This document shows, one piece after another, positions 58,509 through 64,000 of a stretch of 64,000 nucleotides of DNA. Source of the stretch: Staphylococcus canis (GTDB lineage Bacteria; Bacillota; Bacilli; Staphylococcales; Staphylococcaceae); the NCBI RefSeq assembly GCF_016238445.1, contig NZ_JABANU010000001.1, positions 123,324 through 187,323 of the forward strand. Direction: 5' to 3'. Below the pieces are notes generated by a model. The model did not search any database and was not told the DNA's origin. It saw only the letters and a list, made by a program, of their open reading frames with translations. How positions within the stretch are numbered: position 1 is the stretch's first letter; each line of letters begins with the position of its first letter. The translations under genes and the position numbers were made by a program.

Positions 58509-58564
58509 AAAGGGCGATTTTCAATTTAGAAAATCGTCCTTTATCAGGCTTAAAAGCCTTTTAT
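58509..58564. terminator. Two hairpins between fmdB and the S1-domain gene
   Basis: A 14-bp stem (58509-58522 with 58529-58542) is followed by a smaller AGGCTT/AAGCCT hairpin (58546-58551 with 58554-58559) and a T-run. They lie between convergent genes and probably terminate both. Confidence 0.82.
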
Positions 58565-58567
58565 GCG

Positions 58568-58957
58568 TTATTCTGAATCATATTTCATCCGTTTTCTTGA
58601 CTGTTTCACCCAATATGGCAATCGTTCTTTTAACGTTTGAAACCCGTACTTTTCATTTTCTTTAATTTCGTCCAATACTGAGCGTTTTTCCTTTTTACGT
58701 TCATAATTTTTAAAATAGTCGTTGTCTTTTAAGGATAAATTGAGCTTACCATTTTCCTCTATGGAAATGATTTTGGCTTTTACAGTTTGACCAGGTGATA
58801 AAAGCTTACTTAAATTGTGTACATAATCATCCATAACTTCAGAAATATGAATAAGTCCTTCAGTATTGTCAGGGGTCTCGACGAAAGCGCCGTAGGGTTG
58901 AATACCAGTCACACGCACTTTAATATGTTGACCAACAAAGTATTGTTTCTTCAACAT
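58568..58957 (-). CDS. S1-domain RNA-binding protein (GSP13/YugI-like)
   Basis: Cytosolic protein of 129 aa. An N-terminal S1 domain (about 6-75: VGQHIKVRVTGIQPYGAFVE, TEGLIHISEVMDDYVHN, GQTVKAKIISIEENGKLNLSLK) is followed by a charged helical C-terminal half. It resembles general stress protein 13/YugI, which associates with ribosomes. ATG 58957 has AAGGGG 8 nt upstream. Monocistronic. Confidence 0.87.
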   Translation of the reverse strand: MLKKQYFVGQHIKVRVTGIQPYGAFVETPDNTEGLIHISEVMDDYVHNLSKLLSPGQTVKAKIISIEENGKLNLSLKDNDYFKNYERKKEKRSVLDEIKENEKYGFQTLKERLPYWVKQSRKRMKYDSE

Positions 58958-59180
58958 TCATAACCCCTTATTAGTTTGATAAGAACAATTTTATAATAGC
59001 ATAAATTCACTTATTATCCTAACTATACAGTTGAAATAAACAGATTTTTCGGTGCAGTTTTTAACTGTGTATTAGAACGTTATTAAAGAAAAGCAACATC
59101 TTCAATTATTCATAAATATTGATAGTACGCGTAATATGAATAAATCCAAGAGTATATTCTGACAAATCTGATTAGATGAC

Positions 59181-59210
59181 TTGCCAAAATAAGGGGTTTA
59201 ACGCTATAAT
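59181..59210 (+). promoter_or_regulatory. Promoter of rocA
   Basis: -35 TTGCCA (59181-59186), 18-bp spacer and a perfect -10 TATAAT (59205-59210). The transcript would start near 59217, three bases before the cre site. Confidence 0.65.
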
Positions 59211-59219
59211 TCAATTAAA

Positions 59220-59233
59220 TGAAAGCGCTTTAA
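59220..59233. promoter_or_regulatory. CcpA cre site at the rocA start point
   Basis: TGAAAGCGCTTTAA matches TGWAARCGYTTWCW at 13 of 14 positions and lies at about +4 to +17, where CcpA would block transcription in the presence of glucose. Confidence 0.7.
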
Positions 59234-59408
59234 AAATTGTGTGATAACATTTGATTGAGAATACATCATAAAGTAGTTGGGGACCTTAAGATATAGGATT
59301 AAATTTGTGAGTATTCTGTAAAATACCACTAAATATTTTACAATATTGTGACAAATGTGGCATGATGAAATTAAGCGCAATTTCAAAAAAACAAAGGAGG
59401 ATTTTTGA

Positions 59409-60953
59409 ATGATTCCATATAAACATGAAGCATTTACTGATTTTACGAAAGAGGAGAACAAAGTAGCCTATTTTCGTGCTTTAGAAAAGGTAGAAAGCGA
59501 ATTAGGTAAAGAGTATCCGTTAATTATTGGTGGTGAACGTGTCTATACAGATGATAAAACACGTGTTTATAACCCATCAAATCGAGAAGAAACAATTGGT
59601 TATGTTTCTAAAGCGTCTAAAGAACATGCAGAAAAAGCATTAGAAGCTGCTAAAGAAGCGTTTAAAACATGGAGAACAGTAGATCCAAAAGTGAGAGCGA
59701 ATATTTTATTCCGCGCTGCAGAAATCACACGTAAACGTAAACATGAATTCTCAGCACTATTAACTAAAGAAGCTGGTAAGCCATGGAAAGAAGCTGACGC
59801 AGATACTGCAGAAGCTATTGACTTTATGGAATACTATGGACGTCAAATGCTAGAACTTAAAGATGGTAAACATGTTAACAGTCGTCCTGGTGAATATAAC
59901 CAATTCGACTATTTACCAGTTGGTGTAAGTGTAGTTATTTCACCTTGGAACTTTGCTTATGCGATTATGGCAGGTACAACATCAGCACCGATTGTAACAG
60001 GTAACACAGTATTATTAAAACCATCATCTAATACACCAATTATTTCTTATAAATTTATGGAAGTACTTGAAGAAGCTGGTTTACCTAAAGGGGTTGTCAA
60101 CTGGATTCCAGGTTCATCAAGTGATATTGGTGACTTTATTATTGAAAATAAAGATGTTGGATTAATTTCATTTACAGGTTCTAAAAAAGTGGGTACACAA
60201 ATCATTCAAAAAGCATCAGTGATTCAAGAAGGTCAAAACCACATCAAACGTGTTATTGCTGAAATGGGTGGTAAAGACGCAATTATTGTTGATAATGAAG
60301 CAGACTTAGAAGTTGCAACTGACGCTATTGTTTATTCAGCATTTGGTTTCTCTGGTCAAAAATGTTCGGCATGCTCACGTGTAATTGCGCATGAAGATAT
60401 TTATGATGAAATTCTTGAGCGCGTTAAAACAGCTACTGAAAAGATTAAAGTAGGTAACGCAGCAGAACCAGACACTTATGTTGGACCAATTATCGACGAA
60501 AAATCATTGAAAAAAATTAAAAATTACATTGAAATTGGAAAAGAAGAAGGTCGCTTAGTAACAGGTGGTAAAACTGACGAAGAAACAGGTAACTTTGTAT
60601 ATCCTACAATCTTCGCTGATTTAGATCCACATGCACGCGTGATGCAAGAAGAAATCTTTGGACCTGTTGTTGGCTTTACAAAAGTAAAAGACTTTGATGA
60701 AGCGATTGAAGTCGCAAATGATACTGAGTATGGATTAACAGGTGCAGTAATTTCGAATAATCGTATGAAACTAGAACAAGCACGCCGTGACTTTATGGTC
60801 GGAAACTTATACTTCAACCGTGGTTGCACAGGTGCTGTAGTTGGATACCAACCATTCGGTGGATTTAAAATGTCAGGTACTGACTCTAAAGCGGGCGGCC
60901 CAGACTATTTAGTATTACACATGCAAGGACGTGCCGTATCTGAGCACTTATAA
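59409..60953 (+). CDS. rocA: 1-Pyrroline-5-carboxylate dehydrogenase
   Basis: NAD-dependent aldehyde dehydrogenase of 514 aa that oxidises glutamate semialdehyde (from proline or ornithine) to glutamate. Catalytic Cys in [12 protein letters not shown] (about 318), Glu in [12 protein letters not shown] (about 287), Asn in SPWNFAYAI (about 184) and the NAD-binding FTGSKKVG. N-terminal extension [12 protein letters not shown]... is typical of RocA/PutA-type enzymes. RBS AAAGGAGG lies upstream. Directly precedes rocD and gudB, an unusual placement compared with S. aureus. Confidence 0.95.
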   Translation: MIPYKHEAFTDFTKEENKVAYFRALEKVESELGKEYPLIIGGERVYTDDKTRVYNPSNREETIGYVSKASKEHAEKALEAAKEAFKTWRTVDPKVRANILFRAAEITRKRKHEFSALLTKEAGKPWKEADADTAEAIDFMEYYGRQMLELKDGKHVNSRPGEYNQFDYLPVGVSVVISPWNFAYAIMAGTTSAPIVTGNTVLLKPSSNTPIISYKFMEVLEEAGLPKGVVNWIPGSSSDIGDFIIENKDVGLISFTGSKKVGTQIIQKASVIQEGQNHIKRVIAEMGGKDAIIVDNEADLEVATDAIVYSAFGFSGQKCSACSRVIAHEDIYDEILERVKTATEKIKVGNAAEPDTYVGPIIDEKSLKKIKNYIEIGKEEGRLVTGGKTDEETGNFVYPTIFADLDPHARVMQEEIFGPVVGFTKVKDFDEAIEVANDTEYGLTGAVISNNRMKLEQARRDFMVGNLYFNRGCTGAVVGYQPFGGFKMSGTDSKAGGPDYLVLHMQGRAVSEHL

Positions 60954-61016
60954 TATAAAAATCACTTAGACTTAATTCGATTGTAATGATTTTTAATGTA
61001 TAAGTGATATGAACTG

Positions 61017-61102
61017 TAGGGTAAATCATTTATAGCGCATTCAAATCAATCGCATATATTGACTTTGTTTTGAATTGCGATTGTGATTTACCCTATTTTT
61101 TT
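61017..61102 (+). terminator. rocA terminator
   Basis: A 12-bp outer stem TAGGGTAAATCA (61017-61028) with TGATTTACCCTA (61084-61095) encloses CGCATTCAAA/TTTGAATTGCG and is followed by seven T. Upstream, ATCACTTA/TAAGTGAT (60961-60968 with 61001-61008) forms another hairpin. Confidence 0.85.
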
Positions 61103-61139
61103 ATAACATATACTATATTTTATTGAGGGGGAAGATTAT

Positions 61140-62339
61140 ATGACAACAAAATCAGAAGAAATTATTGAACTTACAAATCATTATGGTGCACATAACTATT
61201 TACCATTACCTATTGTAATTTCAGAAGCAGAAGGGGTTTGGGTAAAAGACCCTGAAGGCAATAAATATATGGATATGTTAGCAGCGTATTCTGCAGTAAA
61301 CCAAGGACACAGACATCCTAAAGTGATTCAAGCATTAAAAGATCAAGCGGATAAAGTAACGCTTGTATCTCGTGCATTTCACAGTGATAATTTAGGTGCT
61401 TGGTATGAGAAAATTTGTAAATTAGCAGGTAAAGAAAAAGCATTACCTATGAATACTGGAGCTGAAGCAGTAGAGACAGCATTAAAAGCTGCACGTCGTT
61501 GGGCTTATGACGTTAAAGGCATTAAACCAAACGAAGCTGAGATTGTTGCTATGGTAGGTAACTTCCATGGTCGTACAATGGCACCTGTTTCTTTATCTTC
61601 TGAAAAAGAATACCAACGTGGTTATGGTCCATTATTAGAAGGTTTTCAAAATGTGCCATTTGGTGATGAAGCAGCATTAGAAGCGGCAATTAATGAAAAT
61701 ACGGCTGCGGTTTTAATTGAGCCAATTCAAGGTGAAGCAGGCATTAATATTCCACCAAAAGGTTATCTGAAAAAAGTTCGCGAATTATGCGATAAACATA
61801 ATGTTTTATTCATTGCAGATGAAATTCAAGCTGGTTTAGGACGTACAGGTAAATTATTTGCAACAGACTGGGATGACGTTAAACCTGACGTTTATATTTT
61901 AGGTAAAGCTTTAGGTGGTGGGGTATTCCCAATTTCAGTAGTACTTGCGGATAAAGAAGTATTAGATGTATTTACACCAGGTTCACATGGGTCAACTTTT
62001 GGTGGTAACCCATTAGCTTGTGCGGCGTCTATTGCTGCTTTAGATGTCATTATTGATGAAGATTTACCAGGTTGTTCACTTGAATTAGGAGAATATTTTA
62101 AAAATGCATTGCTTGAAATCGACCACCCATCTATTAAAGAAGTAAGAGGTCGTGGATTATTTATTGGTGTTGAACTTCATGAAAATGCAAGACCATACTG
62201 TGAAAAGTTAAAAGAAGAAGGTATTTTATGTAAAGAAACACACGAAACAGTAATCCGATTTGCACCACCGTTAATCATTACCAAAGATGAATTAGACTTT
62301 GCAATTGATAAAGTGAAAAAAGTATTCTCTAAAGCGTAA
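61140..62339 (+). CDS. rocD: Ornithine aminotransferase
   Basis: PLP-dependent class III aminotransferase of 399 aa converting ornithine and 2-oxoglutarate to glutamate semialdehyde and glutamate. PLP-Lys in [13 protein letters not shown] (about 258), phosphate-binding [17 protein letters not shown] (about 104-120) and the Asp in [15 protein letters not shown] (about 229). RBS GAGGGGG lies upstream of ATG 61140. It lies between rocA and gudB and produces the substrate of RocA. No individual cre was seen in front of it. Confidence 0.94.
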   Translation: MTTKSEEIIELTNHYGAHNYLPLPIVISEAEGVWVKDPEGNKYMDMLAAYSAVNQGHRHPKVIQALKDQADKVTLVSRAFHSDNLGAWYEKICKLAGKEKALPMNTGAEAVETALKAARRWAYDVKGIKPNEAEIVAMVGNFHGRTMAPVSLSSEKEYQRGYGPLLEGFQNVPFGDEAALEAAINENTAAVLIEPIQGEAGINIPPKGYLKKVRELCDKHNVLFIADEIQAGLGRTGKLFATDWDDVKPDVYILGKALGGGVFPISVVLADKEVLDVFTPGSHGSTFGGNPLACAASIAALDVIIDEDLPGCSLELGEYFKNALLEIDHPSIKEVRGRGLFIGVELHENARPYCEKLKEEGILCKETHETVIRFAPPLIITKDELDFAIDKVKKVFSKA

Positions 62340-62387
62340 TATACTTATGAAACCTTGAGATTAAGGGCTTTAAAAAAAGTTAGCTTA

Positions 62388-62396
62388 TGTTACAAT
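62388..62396 (+). promoter_or_regulatory. Extended -10 promoter of gudB
   Basis: TGT followed by TACAAT (62391-62396) forms an extended -10; TTTAAA lies 16 bp upstream. Transcription would start near 62403, inside the cre site. Confidence 0.55.
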
Positions 62397-62400
62397 ACGA

Positions 62401-62415
62401 ATGTAAGCGAAAACA
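62401..62415. promoter_or_regulatory. CcpA cre site at the gudB start point
   Basis: ATGTAAGCGAAAACA matches WTGNAANCGNWNNCA at every position and covers the predicted start, indicating strong glucose repression of glutamate dehydrogenase. Confidence 0.75.
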
Positions 62416-62443
62416 AAAGTATGAAAAAGAGGCGAAATGGATC

Positions 62444-63688
62444 ATGGCTGAAAAAAATAATCTAGTGACGTCAACGCAAGGCATCATTAAAGAGGCAATG
62501 CATAAATTAGGTTTTGATGATGGGATGTATGAGCTCATTAAAGAACCTTTAAGATTTTTAACAGTTCGTATTCCAGTACGTATGGATGATGGAAGCGTTC
62601 AAACATTTACAGGATACCGTGCACAACATAACGATGCAGTTGGGCCAACTAAAGGTGGGGTGAGATTCCACCCAGATGTTGATGAAGAAGAAGTTAAAGC
62701 ATTATCAATGTGGATGACATTGAAATGTGGCATTGTAGATTTACCGTATGGTGGCGGTAAAGGTGGTATTATTTGTGACCCACGTCAAATGAGTATTCAT
62801 GAAGTTGAACGCTTGTCACGTGGATATGTACGTGCGATTTCTCAAATTGTTGGACCAACAAAAGATATTCCAGCCCCAGACGTATTTACAAACTCTCAAA
62901 TTATGGCGTGGATGATGGATGAATACAGTCAAATGGATGAATTCAACTCACCAGGATTTATTACAGGTAAACCGATTGTATTAGGTGGTTCACAAGGACG
63001 AGATCGTTCAACTGCATTAGGGGTTGTTATTGCAATTGAAGAAGCGGCAAAACGTCGTGGCAAAACAATTAAAGATTCTAGAATTGTAATCCAAGGTTTC
63101 GGTAATGCAGGTAGTTTCCTTGCTAAATTCTTATACGATCAAGGAGCTAAAATTGTAGGTATTTCAGATGCTTATGGTGCATTACATGACCCAGAAGGTT
63201 TAGATATCGACTATTTATTAGACCGTCGCGATAGTTTCGGTACAGTTACTAATCTTTTCGAAGATACAATTACAAATAAAGAATTATTTGAATTAGACTG
63301 TGATATCCTAGTACCAGCTGCGATTGCGAACCAAATTACAGGTGATAATGCAGCAGATATTAAAGCTGACATTGTAGTTGAGGCAGCAAATGGTCCAACT
63401 ACACCAGAAGCAACAAAAATTCTTACTGAAAAAGGTGTACTTCTTGTACCAGACGTATTAGCAAGTGCTGGTGGTGTAACAGTTTCATACTTCGAATGGG
63501 TTCAAAATAATACAGGTTATTATTGGTCAGAAGAAGAAGTGAATGAAAAATTACGCGAAAAATTAATCACAGCATTTGATACAATTTATAATTTATCTCA
63601 AAATCGTAAAATTGACATGAGACTTGCAGCATATATTGTAGGTATTAAACGTACAGCAGAAGCAGCACGTTATCGTGGTTGGGCATAA
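62444..63688 (+). CDS. gudB: NAD-specific glutamate dehydrogenase
   Basis: Catabolic enzyme of 414 aa that deaminates glutamate to 2-oxoglutarate. Substrate Lys residues are in GPTKGGVRFHP (about 76) and LKCGIVDLPYGGGKGG (about 100-112), catalytic Asp in PAPDVFTNSQIM (about 152), and the NAD motif in VIQGFGNAGSFLAKFL (about 215). The start ATG 62444 gives the standard 414-aa length; an upstream extension to 62387 covers the cre site and is rejected. Final step of the rocA-rocD-gudB pathway. A mobile element begins directly after its stop codon. Confidence 0.96.
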   Translation: MAEKNNLVTSTQGIIKEAMHKLGFDDGMYELIKEPLRFLTVRIPVRMDDGSVQTFTGYRAQHNDAVGPTKGGVRFHPDVDEEEVKALSMWMTLKCGIVDLPYGGGKGGIICDPRQMSIHEVERLSRGYVRAISQIVGPTKDIPAPDVFTNSQIMAWMMDEYSQMDEFNSPGFITGKPIVLGGSQGRDRSTALGVVIAIEEAAKRRGKTIKDSRIVIQGFGNAGSFLAKFLYDQGAKIVGISDAYGALHDPEGLDIDYLLDRRDSFGTVTNLFEDTITNKELFELDCDILVPAAIANQITGDNAADIKADIVVEAANGPTTPEATKILTEKGVLLVPDVLASAGGVTVSYFEWVQNNTGYYWSEEEVNEKLREKLITAFDTIYNLSQNRKIDMRLAAYIVGIKRTAEAARYRGWA

Positions 63689-63696
63689 TAAAAAAG
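63689..63696. repeat. Target-site duplication, left copy
   Basis: TAAAAAAG, starting at the base after the gudB stop codon, is repeated exactly at 63831-63838 on the other side of the 134-bp element. Eight base pairs is the duplication size expected for ISL3-family elements. Confidence 0.75.
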
Positions 63697-63726
63697 GGCT
63701 CTTTGTCAACGTCGGTTGGTGAAGAC

Positions 63727-63770
63727 AAAACGTACTAAGTTGCTATTTTTAGTGACTTGGTACGTTTTTT
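63727..63770 (+). terminator. Terminator-like hairpin inside the MITE
   Basis: A 14-bp stem (63727-63740 with 63755-63768; AAAACGTACTAAGT with its near complement ACTTGGTACGTTTT, one G-T pair) followed by TT. It could terminate the gudB transcript inside the inserted element. Confidence 0.65.
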
Positions 63771-63773
63771 ATG

Positions 63774-63830
63774 GGCTCTATACTTTTAACGGCTAGTGAA
63801 TATTTCACCAACCGTTAAAAGTATAGAGCC
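63774..63830. repeat. Perfect 19-bp inverted repeat at the MITE right end
   Basis: GGCTCTATACTTTTAACGG (63774-63792) and its exact complement (63812-63830) flank a 19-nt loop that carries a further GTGAA/TTCAC stem. It looks like two copies of the same transposon end joined head to head. Confidence 0.8.
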
Positions 63831-63838
63831 TAAAAAAG
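63831..63838. repeat. Target-site duplication, right copy
   Basis: TAAAAAAG, identical to 63689-63696. Confidence 0.75.
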
Positions 63839-63871
63839 TTCCGAGTTTGAAATATCAAACTCGGACTTTTT
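63832..63871 (+). terminator. Probable original gudB terminator
   Basis: AAAAAGT-CCGAGTTTGA pairs with TCAAACTCGGACTTTTT (63855-63871) with one bulged T and a 4-nt loop. Without the MITE it would begin right after the gudB stop codon. Its T-tract runs directly into the group II intron. Confidence 0.85.
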
Positions 63872-63873
63872 AT

Positions 63874-64000
63874 GTGTGCGCTCGGCATGATTAACAACTT
63901 GATGGTGAAAGTCCATTACAGGCTTGGCAGTAGGAACTGTTAGTGAAAGACAAGGGTGTCCATCGTGAGGTGGAATCTGAAGGAAGTCGGACGCAAACAC
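63874..64000 (+). ncRNA. Group IIC intron, 5' end (truncated by window)
   Basis: The sequence starts GTGTGCGCTCGGCATG (group II 5' consensus GUGYG) and continues with GGTGAAAGTCC, GGCAGTAGGAACTGTTAG, CAAGGGTGTCC, GTGGAATCTGAAGGAAG and CGGACGCAAAC. These blocks follow the order of domain I in bacterial class C introns such as the Oceanobacillus iheyensis intron. Insertion immediately after a terminator stem and T-tract is the known target preference of this class. The reverse transcriptase/maturase gene and 3' end would lie beyond position 64000. Confidence 0.85.

Larger units (their letters stand above)
58958..59408. other. Intergenic region with the rocA promoter and long leader
   Basis: A 451-bp AT-rich region without a credible gene. 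It contains the rocA promoter (59181-59210) and a cre site (59220-59233), leaving a 5' untranslated leader of about 190 nt. In the leader, ACAATATTGT is a short palindrome (about 59340). No riboswitch consensus was recognised. A minus-strand open frame at 59204-59461 overlaps rocA and lacks an RBS. Confidence 0.6.
63697..63830. mobile_element. 134-bp MITE-like element with ISL3-type ends
   Basis: The element begins GGCTCTTTGTCAAC and ends in AGAGCC. The left 27 bp share GGCTCT...AAC..GGTTGGTGAA with the reverse complement of the right end (GGTTGGTGAA at 63714-63723, TTCACCAACC at 63804-63813). It is bounded by the 8-bp direct repeat TAAAAAAG. No coding capacity. It contains two hairpins: 63727-63740 with 63755-63768, ending in a T-run, and a perfect 19-bp stem 63774-63792 with 63812-63830 that includes the right end. 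The GGCTCT end and 8-bp duplication suggest mobilisation by an ISL3-family transposase. Confidence 0.72.

Noticed and set aside
59204..59461. 85-residue minus-strand frame in the rocA leader
   Set aside because: It overlaps the rocA start, promoter and cre site, lacks an RBS and resembles no family.
62387..62443. N-terminal extension of GudB
   Set aside because: It covers the cre site and the predicted transcription start; ATG 62444 gives the standard 414-residue enzyme.

Overview
The window is a low-GC Firmicute chromosome segment from the genus Staphylococcus. The genus call rests on close recognisable similarity of LipA, SufBCDSU, GudB, CysH, PepA and the seven-gene Mnh antiporter to staphylococcal proteins, and on a staphylococcal-type tmRNA. 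It is not a typical S. aureus layout: rocA sits directly upstream of rocD-gudB, a complete sulfate-assimilation operon plus a YidC-like insertase interrupts the lipA/yutD...nagD cluster, there are two tandem MetQ lipoproteins, and the dlt operon is not between the hydroxyacid dehydrogenase gene and nfu. This suggests a non-aureus, perhaps animal-associated, species, but the species cannot be fixed from the sequence alone.

Layout. 1-4.2 kb: carboxylesterase, RNase R, SmpB and tmRNA (ribosome rescue and RNA decay), with an apparently empty island attachment core at the tmRNA 3' end. 4.2-10.6 kb: small stress, redox and metabolism genes (DUF1722/GNAT pair, Ohr, D-lactate dehydrogenase, AroD, a nitroreductase behind a Fur-like box, thioredoxin-fold proteins, ArsC/Spx-like protein, GcvH, Toprim protein). 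10.6-14.3 kb: S-box riboswitch controlling metNIQ, followed by a second metQ. 14.4-20.9 kb: PopT (DUF368) and the sufCDSUB iron-sulfur operon. 21-28.6 kb: CNNM-type protein, nitronate monooxygenase, hydrolase, yunF/yunE/yunD-like genes, lipA and yutD. 28.7-37.9 kb: cysH-cysJ-cysI-cobA-sirB-sirC-TSUP permease-sat-cysC, a nine-gene route from sulfate to sulfide that includes siroheme synthesis for CysI. 38.1-46.1 kb: YidC-like lipoprotein, then a yut/yuz cluster with NagD, Nfu, two NADH dehydrogenase-type flavoproteins and an IscA-like carrier. 46.2-55.4 kb: leucyl aminopeptidase, an NhaC-like transporter, a hotdog thioesterase and mnhABCDEFG. 55.5-59 kb: KapB, cyclophilin, formamidase fmdA-fmdB and an S1-domain protein. 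59.2-63.7 kb: rocA, rocD and gudB, which turn proline/ornithine carbon into 2-oxoglutarate; the first and last promoters each carry a CcpA cre site at the start point.

The end of the window is the most unusual part. Directly after the gudB stop codon lies a 134-bp element with ISL3-like GGCTCT...AGAGCC ends and an exact 8-bp direct repeat (TAAAAAAG) on both sides. Next comes what looks like the native gudB terminator, and immediately after its T-tract the 5' end of a group IIC intron that runs off the window.

Most genes are packed in short operons closed by strong, often bidirectional, hairpin terminators. Start codons were moved inward from the longest possible reading frame wherever a ribosome-binding site clearly favoured an internal start. 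All family assignments were made by reading motifs, without database searches.
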